Source of the DNA: Sorghum bicolor
Lineage: Eukaryota; Streptophyta; Magnoliopsida; Poales; Poaceae
DNA: 64,000 bases
Reading direction: 5' to 3'
NCBI RefSeq assembly: GCF_000003195.3
Contig: NC_012879.2
Coordinates: forward strand, 22,788,844-22,852,843
Positions 44,698 through 56,572 of the stretch are shown here, piece after piece (the stretch's first letter is position 1; every line of letters starts with the position of its first letter). The translations under genes and the position numbers were made by a program. The notes under the pieces are model-generated. The model searched no databases and was not told the origin of the DNA. It worked only from the letters and a program-made list of their open reading frames with translations.

Positions 44698-47600
44698 ATG
44701 GTGCAAACACGTGGTGGGGGTAACAGCAACCCGGGTCTTGGAGCGGGTACGTCCGGAGGTGGGGCTCAACGGAATGAGGACAGAGCACCATCACCGCCAC
44801 CACCACCGCCTCCTCCGTACACTGCGGACGTGTTTTTCGTGCAGTTTCTAGGGAGCCAACGCAACATGGAACAAATGCAGCGCAACATGGAAGAAGCTCT
44901 GCGCAACCTAGCTGACAACACCCGTCGTGGGGATAATCAGGGCGGCCGTGAAGTCAACCAGTACAGTTCTTTCAAGGACTTCATGGATACCAAGCCACCA
45001 GTTTTCAAGGAGGCTTTGGAACCGCTTGAAGCTGATGAGTGGATTAACACTATGGACCAGAAGTTTTGTCTTCTTCGGATGACAGAAGAACTCAAGGCTG
45101 AGTATGCGGCACATCAGTTGCAAGGACCCGCTGGAATTTGGTGGTCCCATCATCGTACTACCTACCCAGAGGGGACCCCAATCACCTAGAACCGCTTCAC
45201 CACCGCTTTCCGGGGAAATTACATTCCTCCGGGTGTGGTTGAAATGAAGGTTGGGGAGTTCATGAGGCTGTCCCAGGGGACGAAATCTGTGAAAGAATAT
45301 CTACACGCTTTCAACAATCTCGCTCGCTATGCCCCCGAGTTTGTGAACACGGAAGCTAAGAAGATTGCTAGTTTCCAGAGAGGCTTGAGTCCAAAGATGC
45401 TGAAAACCATGGGTACAGGGACCCGAGCTAACTTCAATGCTTACATCAGCGATTGTCTAACCCAAGAAAACAATAACAACAACTACAGTGCATCCAAGTC
45501 ACGTAAGAGGGCTTTTGAAGCCGGGTCATCCCAGTCCAGGGCACCAGTGGCAGGGCGACAGCAGTATCGTCCTCCTGCCCCAGGTGCTAGGTTCAGACCG
45601 CCGCAGAGAAGGAACACTGGACATCCAACGCAGCAGAAGCCGTATAAGGTGGCGATATCTCCTGCCAAGCCAAAGGCAATTCAAGCTGCAGCACCTGCCG
45701 CCAACAATGCACCCAAGGGTCCGTGCTACAACTGCCACAAGATGGGGCACTTTGCTATGGAATGTCCCTACCCCAAGAGGCAGCAGCCAACCTATCCAGC
45801 TCGTCTGCACCATACCTCGATCGAGGAGATCCCGGAAGGAGAACCGGTAACAGCTGGTATGTTTCCTGTCAACCAACATCTTGCAGTTGTTTTGTTTGAT
45901 TCTGGATCATCGCATTCATTCATGAGCCAAGCATTTGCACAAAAGCATGACCAGCCAGTTATTGAGTTGGGTTATGGCTATCGCATCAGCTCAGCCGGGG
46001 CTGATGTGTTGACTAACAAAACAGTAACAGGAGTTACCTTGGATATAAGTGGTCGAAGGTTTCGTGTAAACCTTGTGGTCATGCCAGGGCTGGTTTTGGA
46101 TGTCATCATTGGAATGAATAAGATGACTGACTGGGGTGCAGTTATAGATGCTGGGAATAGAACCCTCTCCCTCAAAGACCCGCAGGGGGAAAGTGTGCTT
46201 CAGGTCAGGCTACCTCGACGGTTAGACTTTGCTAGTCTTTCATGTGCAGTACAGGTGGTTTCACTAGAACACATACCCATGGTATGTGAGTTCCCTGATG
46301 TTTTTCCTGAGGAATTGTCGGGACTTCCTCCAGATAGGGAAGTAGAGTTTGCAATCGAGTTGATACCAGGTACAGCACCAATATCTAGAAGGCCGTACCG
46401 GATGCCACCAAACGAACTCGCTGAGTTGAAAAATCAACTAAAGGAGTTATTAGATAAAGGGTTCATCCAGCCAAGTTCGTCGGAATGGGGTTGTCCAGCG
46501 TTGTTTGTGAAAAAGAAGGATCAATCGTTGCGCATGTGCGTGAACTATCGTCCACTCAATGCAGTGACAATCAAGAATAAGTATCCCTTGCCAAGGATCG
46601 ATATCTTATTTGATCAGTTGTCCAAGGCAAAATTGTTTTCCAAGATAGATTTGAGATCTGGGTATCACCAAATCAAGATTCGTCCGCAAGATATCCCGAA
46701 GACTGCTTTTTCCACCAGATATGGGTTGTATGAGTATCTGGTCATGTCCTTTGGGTTGACAAATGCTCCTGCATACTTTATGTATTTGATGAATTTAGTC
46801 TTTATGCCAGAATTGGATAAGTTTGTTGTGGTGTTTATCGATGATATCCTGGTTTATTCAGAAAATGAGCAAGATCACGCCGAGCATCTGAGAATCGTGT
46901 TAACACGATTACAAGAGCATCAGTTATATGCCAAGTTCAGCAAGTGTGAGTTCTGGTTGAAGAAAGTTCCTTTCTTAGGGCACATTCTGTCTGAAGAAGG
47001 GATTGCTGTGGATCCCTCAAAAGTGCAGGAAGTCATAGACTGGAAGGCACCAACTTCTGTCTCGGAAGTTAGAAGTTTTCTTGGTCTGGCCAGGTATTAT
47101 CGTCGTTTCATACCTGACTTCTCCAAGATTGCTAAGCCAATGACAAGTTTGCTACAAAAGGATCATAAGTTTGTCTGGACGGAGGGGTGTGAGTTAGCCT
47201 TCCGCACCTTGCGAAAGTTGCTAACCACTGCTCCCGTTCTGGCGCAACCTAATATCGAAAAGCCTTTTGATGTGTTTTGCGACGCGTCGAAAAGTGGCTT
47301 GGGGTGTGTGTTGATGCAAGATGGTAGAGTAATAGCTTATGCTTCACGACAGTTGAGAAAGCACGAAGTCAACTACCCAACTCACGACCTCGAGTTAGCA
47401 GCAGTAGTGCACGCTTTGAAGATTTGGAGACACTATTTGCTGGGAAATAAGTGTCATATCTATACCGATCATAAGAGCTTGAAGTACATCTTCACTCAGT
47501 CCGAGCTGAATATGAGGCAACGACGGTGGTTAGAGTTAATCAAGGACTATGATCTAGAAGTTCACTATCATCCAGGCAAAGCTAATGTGGTAGCAGATGC

Positions 47601-49170
47601 GATGAGTCGTAAACCGCACTATCAAGTAGTTCAACCGTTGTTTGAGGATGGTTTCAATCTCATGCATCCTGAAGTCTTATGCCACATACAGCTCAGTTGT
47701 TCACTTGAGAGTCAGGTCATCGAGGGTTAGAAGACAGACAAAGGTATTTTCCACATCAAGGAGAAAATCAAAGATGACCCAAAAACTCAGTTTCGAGTTG
47801 ATGAGAAAGGGGTACTGTGGTTTAAACATCGGTTAGTAGTCCCGAAGGATCGGGAATTAAAGAATCGCATCATGGATGAACCCCATCTCTCTAAGCTTTC
47901 TATTCATCCTGACAGTAGTAAAATGTATCAAGACCTAAGACCCCACTTTTGGTGGACCAACATGAAGAAAGAAATAGCCGCGTATGTGGCCCGTTGTGAC
48001 ACATGTTGCAGAGTTAAGGCCATCCATCTAAAACCTGCAGGTCTGTTGCAACTGTTATTAGTTCCAGAGTGGAAATGGGAAGAGGTCAGCATGGACTTTA
48101 TCACAGGTTTACCAACCACAAGGAAGGGGAATGACTCGATTTGGGTAATCATAGATCGATTGACCAAGTCGGCTCATTTCATTCCAGTTAAGAACACAAA
48201 CAGACCTCCCGAGTATGCCGATATATATATGGCTGAGATTGTCAAGTTGCATGGTATTCCCAAGACCATCATATGAGATAGAGGACCATAGTTCACCGCT
48301 CACTTTTGGGAGCGAATGCATAAGAGTTTGGGGACCAGTATAATAAGAAGCACCGCGTATCATCCCCAAACCTCAGGTCAAACTGAGAGGCTAAATCAAG
48401 TATTAGAAGATATGCTGAGGGCATGTGTGCTAACGTCCAAGGGATCATGGGAGTCATGGCTACCTCTGGCTGAATTCTCATACAATAACAGCTACCAAGA
48501 GAGTATCAAGATGGCTCCGTTCGAGGCTTTGTTTGGTCGAAGGTGTAGAACTCCGTTAAATTGGGTTGAACCTGGTGAAAGGAGATACTATGGTATCGAC
48601 TTCGTGAATGAAGCAGAGAAAAAGGTGCAAATTATACAGCAGCATATGCGGGCAGCCCAATCGCGACAAAATAGTTATGCTGATAAGAGAAGAAGACCAC
48701 TTGAATTCAAAGTAGGTGACTATGTGTACCTCAAGGTTACGCTAATGAAGAAAGTTCAACGTTTCCGAGTTCGAAGCAAGCTTGCACCCAGATATGTGGG
48801 ACCGTGTCAAATACTGGAGAGGAAAGGCCCCGTGGCCTACAAGATTCAGTTGCCTGAAGAATTGAGTTCGATCTTTCCGGTCTTCCATGTGTCGCAACTA
48901 TGGAAATGTTTGAAAGTGCCTGAACAGAGGATTGAACCTCGAGGGATCAAAATAAAAGCAGACTTAGAGTATAAAGAGCAGCCAGTGGGAATTGTGGATA
49001 CCAAGGAATGAGTAACCCAAAACAGAGTTGTCAGAACATACAAGGTGGTCTGGAGTCATCATGACGATAGGGATGCCACCTAGGAAACAGAGGATTATCT
49101 AAAAACAATTTATCCAAAATTTCATAAGAGATGGTTAGTAACCCAAAATCTCGGGACAAGATTTCCCTAA
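44698..49170 (+). pseudogene. gag-pol of element C with integrase chromodomain; single frame with six in-frame stops
   Basis: It starts MVQTRGGGNSNPGLGAGTSG at 44698 (44692 is also possible). In order: capsid (FMDTKPPVFKEALEPLEADE), zinc knuckle [14 protein letters not shown] (45724-45765), protease site [10 protein letters not shown] (45898), [11 protein letters not shown] (46834-46860), RNase H ([25 protein letters not shown]), integrase finger (CDTCCRVKA), core D (SMDFITGLP), D (DRGP) and E (GQTERLN), then chromodomain (RVVRTYKVVWSHHDDRDAT) ending at TAA 49168. Stops are TAG 45187, TAG 47728, TGA 48274, TAG 48289, TGA 49009 and TAG 49081. No frameshift occurs over 4.5 kb. All fit C-to-T or G-to-A change at CAG, CGA or CCTGG. 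It is not translatable as it stands. Confidence 0.9.
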
Positions 49171-49182
49171 GGGGGGAAGGGC
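49169..49182 (+). other. Polypurine tract of element C
   Basis: AAGGGGGGAAGGGC ends at the first base of the 3' LTR and overlaps the gag-pol stop codon. Confidence 0.9.
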
Positions 49183-52100
49183 TGTAACACCCTAGGTGTT
49201 AAGCATGCACTTAGCCTTATCAAAGCAATGCATAAGCATTCTCATCAAGCATAGCATCATGAGCATGTCATTCATCCCGAAACATGATTTTATGTGCTTT
49301 ATTTCATATGCTTTAAATATGCTAAAAATATGATGTTTGCTTCTAAAATTGTGAAATATTCAAATTAGGTTGATTTATGTGTAAGAAGATTTAAGAATAT
49401 TTTCGTGCAAATTTTGGAGCAATAGAATTTGAGAAATGGAATTTATACAAAAATCCCCAAAATGAATTTATTTGAAAACCTAGAACTAGTTTTAATATGT
49501 AATTCAAATTCTATTGGGAATTTGGTCTTGCTTATTAAAACAAAGTTGTAGAGTTTTTGTTTTGGAACAACTTTGCTTTTGGGGGAAAAAGCTGGAAATG
49601 ATTTTATAATGGTCCAAATGAATTTAGAAAAGAATTTGAGAAAAGAAATTCAAATAAAATGGAAAAGGGGCAGGCGCTGCCGGACCAACCCCGCCTCCCT
49701 TTCGGCCCAGACCGTGGCCCGGCCTGCCTCCCCCCTCCCCCTCTCTCCCGCGCACGGACGCCCGCCTCGTCCCAGCCAGCGACGGCCACGTGGCGGCCGT
49801 ACGCCGGCGATGGGCACGCCGCGGCCGACCGGCTTCACCTGGTCAGGACGCCAGCCCGGGCTCCCAGGCCGCTCCATTCGCCCTGTTGCCCGTGCCCCTC
49901 TCCCTCCTCCCTCCGCTCGCGAGTGCAACCGAAGCCGTAGAGCTCCACCGCAGCGCCATCACCGGAGCAGCTCCGCTGCTCACCGCCGGCCACGCCAGTG
50001 CCCCAACCTCAACGCCAAAACCACCAGAGCACTCGCCGTCGTCGCCGTAAGCTCCTGCGAACGTTCTACCGAGGTGAGAGCCCATCGAGCGCCGTGAATC
50101 GCTCGCCGGAGTTGCTCCGAGCTCGCCGGAGTGCTCCGCCACAACAGATCTTGCTGTTTCCGCCCCCTTTTCGCTCGTTCTTTGGTGCGCTAGGTCAGTC
50201 GTGAGGAGAGGAAGCTCGTAGGGTGGTTTGTGTGCGCGCTACCGCACCGGAGTGGCATGGCCACGGCGAAAAATGCCGCCGTGCCGCCATGCATGCTCGA
50301 CGGAGGTGCTCCGACCCTCCTCCGGTCAATCCGAGGGTACCGCAGGGTGCGCCTCGCTGCGGGGAGCACGATGGTGCTCACCCCGTGGCCGGGGACCTCA
50401 CCGCCGGCGAGATCTGCTCGTCGGAGGTGCCCTCCCTCTCGGTCTCGCTGACCAGTGGGGTCAGAGGCCCACTATCAGTCGCAGGGGGACCGTGTAGGGT
50501 GTAGATCTGGGTGTCTTTAGCGTTTTTATCCCGATTTCGATTTGATTTTCAGAAAATGATTTCCACAAATCGATTTAAACCTTGTAAAATCCATATCTTG
50601 AGTTCTACAGCTCCAAATTTGATGAAATAAATTTTGGTGTGCTCTATATTTTCAGATCTATAGTTTGATGTAATTTTGAACACTTTTTCTGGACAGAAAT
50701 AATTAATCCATGCTTTTGCTAAACTTAGAAAATACATAGTAATTAAAATATGGCTCAGAAAAATGTGAAACTTGATTTGTTGGCTCTGCATGTATGTTAA
50801 CTCACTGGGAAAATATTGCTACACATTATTGGTGTATAAATGAATTTATAGTGATTTAAATGCTTGCATGGCAGTGGTTTATGATTTTTAATAAAAATTT
50901 GGATCATGCAATTAATCTGGAAATTTTTGTGGATGTTTCTTATGATATTAGACAAATTGTAAAAATATGAAATCTGCTGTTTGACACTTATACCGCAGTA
51001 GAGTAATTGTACTTGCCTTTATGTGATAATCTTGTGATTTTTGTAGCTCAAAATAAGTATCCAAAAATTATGAAAAATTGACAGTAGACTTTATGCTTGA
51101 CTGATAATCTCCTGTAATTTTTGTGGAATTTATTGATGAACAGAACTGCATGCAAATTTTGATGGGCCTAGAAATGAATAAAGAAAAAATTATGAATTGT
51201 TATATATATAGGTTAAATAGAATAAAAAGGGGTTTGTTGTATTTTGAAGCATCATGTGGGTTGCTAGTTACACTTGAAAACAATTGGTAGAAGAGAATGC
51301 AATAGATGTTTAATTCAATTGTCTGTTCTTGGATGATGTTGGCTACCTTGTAATGAGCATGACCAAATGAATCACCTATGCATCATGTCATGATCATTAG
51401 GTACCTTCTCATACAAGCATCCACTCGGGCATCTCGCACTCCACTCATGAGCACACATGCATCATACAAGCTCGCAGGAAAACGAGGTGGGACCCGAGGA
51501 GCCAGAGGAGATTCAGGAGCAGGAACCTCCGGAAGCACCGGAACCCAGAGAGGAGCTACAAGAGTGTCCGGATCACCAACCCAGCACGTTTGAGAAAGGC
51601 AAGCCCCGGAGCATTCTAAGTCTCCCTATTCTCGCTAACTTACATGATATACTATGCCTGTTCTACTATATTGCATTTAAGTGATAGGAGTTGGTTGATA
51701 TCGTTGATGCATTGGTACTCCTTGATATCACCCCCCGTTTATCTACCTTGTCCTATGTATATAGGTCCTATGTATATAGGTACGGAGTCTATGCTTAGTT
51801 TGCTTAGCCCCGGTAGAAGTCAGGTGATTTCCTGTCACCTGCGAGATATAGGTGGATACCTGCTTGATTAAGCAGTGGTTGCTTTGGGAAAAGAATAACC
51901 AAGTGTGGAATGGAATTGGAGACCGGGCAGGGTCTTATGGTGGGTTGACCATAGTGCCCCTGCCTGTGTCGATTAAGGACCGATCGTTGACGGCCCTCTT
52001 GTCATGTTGAACGCATGCCCCACGTTTAGTTGGAAGGATAAGTCGTTCCGACCACGAAACCTGAGCACTATCCGGGCCGGGAATCTGCCCGATGTATGCG

Positions 52101-53125
52101 CTGTATTGGTGATGGTTGAGGAGAACGACAAGGGCGCAGCGCGCAACCTTGGTATACCTTGGATACCTCAGTTGCCGGAACGGTCCTCGGGTACGGGCGG
52201 TGCCTGTCGAACCCGCGAATTGGTCCTGGATAGTGCAATACGTTGACCTATAGCTCACTTGATCACTGAGTGTGGTTTGTGTGGGGAATAAACTCGCCAG
52301 CTGGTTAGAAATCGATTCGAATGGCCATCGCTCCTGGATAGTGAGCACTTGACATGAGCTTCGTCCTCGTAGTAAGGACTATGGAACAATTGGGTTATAA
52401 TGATAAATGGTTTTAAGAATGCTATGATGAGGTACTATCATATCACTATACTTGCTTGTAATAGTGCAGGTGCAAACATAGATAATAGGTAATGATACTT
52501 TCAACTTGAGCAAATTAAAAGAATAAAGATTTGTGTAGGTTATGATAATAGAATCCCGCGGTTATGCAAAATGGTTGTCAGCTACCCCACCATATAGCCT
52601 TCATGATCCTTGAAGAGTCTTTATTTTAAGTTTATGACGGGTAAGTCTAGTTGAGTACATTCTCGTACTCAGGGTTCTACTCCCATGTTGTTTTGCAGAT
52701 GGTCAAATGTACTATGGTTATTGCATCCTCTGTCTGTACCCAGCCATGGGTGATGACTAGACCAAGGGCGATGGTCACTCCGTCTTCTCTTCTGCTTTTG
52801 TGGGAATGACCGAATTATGGCACTGTATCAGACTAAGTGTGTGTGTTGTATTTTCGAACTATGAAGCTTCCACTACTTGAAGAACTTGGTTTGTAATAAT
52901 TTTGAAGAACTCCGATGTATTGTATGAATGTTTTCGAACTGGGATGTAATTGTGGATGGTGACCGCTAAACTTATTACGATCTTGGCTGTTTGTATGCTA
53001 TGTGGTTTGAAATCCTTCGAGATTTCACGGACTACCGGGATTATATGGGTTTAAGCTCGATGGTTTGACTATGCAAATGGTCACTGTTAGGCTTAATCTC
53101 TTATAATTTGGTCGGTTCTGTTACA
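49183..53125 (+). repeat. 3' LTR of element C
   Basis: It matches the 5' LTR throughout. It differs by scattered transitions and by a tandem duplication of about 16 bp (CCTATGTATATAGGT, near 51751-51781) found once in the 5' LTR. Confidence 0.96.
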
Positions 53126-53734
53126 CATGTTACCGAAATGATGCTCACGGAGGAACAAACATGCTATGAAAGCTGCTTCCTCCATGCTCTCTTCCATAGT
53201 AGCTCTATGTCCATTGTGATGGTAACCCCTGTCCTTCAGATATGCATCTTTCTCCACATCCTTGGGAAAGATACACACTTTGGACTTCCAGTAAGTGTTC
53301 TATAGGGGGTGCGTATACTCGGTGCAGGAATACTCCACGGTTGCATCCCAGTCAGAGAAGTAAGCCTCCAACATTCCCACCAGCCGGTGATGCGATGGGG
53401 TATTCAACGAAGGCTTGTGGTACACCTTCCTAGTCCACCCCATGGGAGGGGGCTCATCATCTTCAGTAGGTTCATCTTGTGGCAGTGATGAGGGTTGACC
53501 TCCTCCGGGGGCACCTTCTTCTTCATCATCAAAAATTAGTATGACCTCCTGGGGATCCTCCTTCGGTTCAGACTCCACTTGCGATAGCTCTGGTTCAGAT
53601 GCTTGTTCTGGGGGTGGTGGAGTCTCCCCATGTTCCGGTGAACTCTCCACTTGTGGCTCCATAGGCTCGTACTGGTAACGAGGTGGGTACTATCCTCCAG
53701 TTGAGATACGAGCGGTCTTGTTGGCACGAACCAT
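53126..53734 (-). pseudogene. ORF0 of element D, 5' part, with H3-tail-like start
   Basis: It starts at 53734 with MVRANKTARISTGG, then TAG at 53690-53692, then YPPRYQ. The TAR-x-STGG core matches the histone H3 tail and the ORF0 of element C. A proline-rich and acidic stretch follows (EPKEDPQEVILIFDDEEEGA), then an alpha/beta-looking segment (LVGMLEAYFSDWDATVEYSC; TAG at 53300; KVCIFPKDVEKDAYLKDRG; MEESMEEAAFIACLFLREHH). Element C cuts it at 53126 and the tail lies at 38350-38570. The whole ORF is about 274 codons with three TAG stops and no frameshift. K9 of the H3 motif is I here. Confidence 0.7.
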
Positions 53735-53905
53735 CTATAGAATAGACTAGGGAGAAGTTAGATTAGAAGCAATAATTTCATAAGAGAGTGAGACGGTAGA
53801 AGCATAAAAAATTTAGCAAATAACAAGAGTAAGATGGTAAGCATGAAAGTAGAGAAGAAAAGACAACTAAAACAACCATTTCTATCTAGGCTTGCGTCCT
53901 ACAGT

Positions 53906-53924
53906 CAACATGGCTTTGATACCA
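53906..53924 (-). other. Primer-binding site of element D
   Basis: On the minus strand TGGTATCAAAGCCATGTTG lies 3 nt from the LTR. It is close to the initiator-Met site TGGTATCAGAGC. Confidence 0.85.
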
Positions 53925-53927
53925 ATT

Positions 53928-55717
53928 TGTCATACCCAATTTTAAGGATAAAATTGAATGCAAAACCTTATGTGTGCCCAGAGATCAATCACACATAAGC
54001 CGACAAACCTTATGTATCATCACAAGTGTTTATTACATAACGATAATATCTCAGAGTCTTTACAAAAATAAAGCAGAAATAAAAGGTAACTCTGCATGGA
54101 AGCTCCAACACATAGGCACGTCAACTGGTTGACCACAAGACTAGAAATGCTCAGGGAAGTACTGGTAGTAGTCATTACCCATGCCATCTCTTACCCATCC
54201 AGTATTTTTATCCAAATAAATAAAATAAACAAGTGTAAGTACATCTCGTACTTAACAAGTGTAACATGGGGTTCATGAGGCTCAAAGGCTAGACACTAGT
54301 TTAACTGCATGTAGCTTTTAGTTGTTACAATTTTAGCATATGAGTAGCATCAAGTTGTCAAGACCCAAAATAAACTCATGATCAAGTAAGATGAATAAAG
54401 AATAGCATAAATAACATATTAACAACAATAACTTTAATAATTTGCCATTAGTGATTATTTATTCTGTATTGGTCCAAGTCCGCTCGTGACCGTGAGCACG
54501 GCTGATATATCAGTTTTACACTCTACAGAGGTTGTACACTTTCACTGTGAGTCGTGATTTACCCTTTCGCCCGAGGTGATCAGCCCCTTAGCCCAGTCCC
54601 AAGGAAGACCGGCAGGGTTCACTATGATGCCTTTCAAAGGTTCGTCTAACAAGTTAGGGCCGCTTGGTTTTGTTAGTCCGTCTGTGTGATCCACCCGCAG
54701 GAATCCACGGTCTGCTATCCCACATTTGCGCCACAACGGTAACCACTAACAAGCTAGAAAAGGTCCTCATACTGAGCTAAAGCCAGAGCCATGTAGCCCC
54801 CCACAGTTGTACTGTATGTCCCAGATGGTCATATACAGATAAGTCCTTATGGAGAGAAACTAAAGTACCATAAGATAGCCTAATGCTCTAGCCCTCTTTA
54901 CCAAAGTTGCTAAAAAGTCATCTTTTAATTTTTATTGCATATTCCATTAATCAAATTACAAGATCATGGTTTAGTGGAGCACTAGCATAAGCTACCCAAT
55001 GCATAACCATAGGTGACAAGGTATAAGATCAATACTAGGAAATCCTTAACCAAGAGACACATGCAATATGAATTGTGTGATTAAAGTTATTAGGAAACAA
55101 GGATGATCCCATGCTAAACTTGCCTTGATCAGACTGGTCCTGCTGATCCTGCTCGTAGTAGTACTCTTGGTCACCCACGAACTGCTCACCGTCTATACGC
55201 AATCACCACATCAACAGCAATCATCCAAAGACAATCATACAAAGCAAACAAATCTATAATTAGAACAGTACACCAACAGTAATAAATAAAAATAAAAAGT
55301 TTATAAAACGAATCTACAACGCACTACGATCACACAGACGTAAAGTTCACAAAAATCAGATCTATAACGAAGAAGTTATGATTTAAATAAGATTTCCTTT
55401 AATAAAATAATAGATTAAATCTAAGCTCAGTTTTAAAAAGTTGGAATCATATATAACAATGCTACTAATCTAAAGACTACGCAAAAACGAATCTAACGCA
55501 ATTTAAACGGATCAAATCGGAGTTAAAACAGAGTTTTTATGAGTTAAATAAGATCAATGGAAAAACTATAATTTTGAGAAAGCGTATTTTGAACTGAGTA
55601 AGCGAGAATACGCTTTCGGAATTCAAATACGCATTCGGGAAATCCACAACGGATTGCGGGTTTGATCTTTAAAAAGTAGGGGGGCTATTTTGCAAAACGC
55701 GCAGCCGAAGGGGTACC
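53928..55717 (-). repeat. 5' LTR of element D, partial, cut by element E
   Basis: On the plus strand it starts TGTCATACCC next to the primer-binding site. From 55171 it matches the left LTR. Element E interrupts it at 55718 after GTACC, the expected target duplication. The remainder should lie beyond E, outside the window. Confidence 0.85.
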
Positions 55718-56448
55718 TGTTGAAACCATTTTTGGACACGTATCTTTGGATACGCACCTGGAGTTAATGAAGTGTAGATCGGCAGATGGGGCAATGGTGA
55801 CTAGTCTACAGGGGAGTTGCCGATGAAGGTTGGTGCCGATGGGAAAACAGCCGAATATGACCAAGTCCAGGAGTGGTGATGCATTCATGCCGATGGTCAG
55901 TGATGATGATTGCCGATGGCTGTGAAAGGCGGTTTGCCGATGACTCTGAAGAAAAAGTGTAGGGGTTGCCGATTAGCTCATGACAGTGTACCGATCGGTT
56001 GTGGAAGATAATTTAATATTTTCCTTATTTATTAGAGTTTGTTTTGTATACGGATTCCGTTTAATTTGGAATTCAAGTTCTAGTCGTGTCTGGTTGTAGC
56101 TCTTTGGACAGGGTATAAATCTAGACCCCATAGCAATGTAACGTGACATCTATCAATCAATCAATCAAACACAAGTTTTTACACATATTCTAGCATCTAC
56201 TTTTTTGGCGACTTCGCCATATTTTCCTTTTTCTACGAGTTCTTAGGAATTCGTCGAGTCAAACTCAGCGTGTTCTCAAGTTTCGCGTGAGCACCTCTTG
56301 GCCGTGACATCCGGGCGCATCGCTGTTGTTGGGACCAAAGTGTTCAGGTTACCACCTTTGTCGATTGTAAGGTCAAATCGGCTGGCATGCCTTAACGTTT
56401 GAATCGGGTATTAGCCCTTTGTGTTTGCATATCAGCTTTGCACCAACA
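55718..56448 (+). repeat. 5' LTR of element E
   Basis: It starts TGTTGAAACC and ends GCACCAACA. A TATA box (TATAAAT) lies at 56114-56120. GCCGAT or ATCGGC occurs at least seven times between 55776 and 55980. The partner LTR is outside the window. Confidence 0.82.
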
Positions 56449-56455
56449 CATCTTT

Positions 56456-56473
56456 TGGCATGCCCAGTGGGAC
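56456..56473 (+). other. Candidate primer-binding site of element E
   Basis: TGGCATGCCCAGTGGGAC begins 8 nt after the LTR end and starts with TGG as required. I do not recognise the tRNA. Confidence 0.5.
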
Positions 56474-56567
56474 AAAGATTCAAGATCAAGATCAACATGT
56501 CGAACACTAATTTCGATTTGGAGAACATTATCCCCGTGACGGAAGCCAATCTCAGAGATGAGCAGAA

Positions 56568-56572
56568 ACAAG
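56568..56572. repeat. Target site duplication of solo LTR F (ACAAG), pair at 58901-58905
   Basis: The copies are identical on both sides. Removing F and one copy restores E's gag reading frame. Confidence 0.95.

Larger units (their letters stand above)
38571..53125 (+). mobile_element. Element C: complete Tekay-type chromovirus with 3.9-kb LTRs
   Basis: It is 14,555 bp: LTRs of 3939 and 3943 bp, a perfect 5-bp target duplication, primer-binding site, ORF0, gag-pol with integrase chromodomain, and polypurine tract AAGGGGGGAAGGG. gag-pol keeps one frame from 44698 to 49170 with six in-frame stops and no frameshift. About 15 differences in the first 470 bp of the two LTRs (counted by eye, near 3%) make it older than B and T2. 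Confidence 0.95.
30418..55717 (-). mobile_element. Element D: Tekay-type chromovirus, interrupted by G, C and E
   Basis: It runs on the minus strand: 5' LTR (53928 rightwards, cut by E at 55718), primer-binding site, ORF0, gag, protease, RT-RNase H, integrase with chromodomain, polypurine tract, and a truncated 3' LTR. Solo LTR G splits gag from protease, and element C splits ORF0. Many stops and frameshifts, plus lost catalytic residues, show it is old and inactive. All other elements between 35351 and the right edge inserted into it. Confidence 0.9.

Noticed and set aside
51751..51782. 16-bp tandem duplication in the 3' LTR of C as a regulatory site
   Set aside because: It is present in only one LTR and so arose after insertion by slippage.
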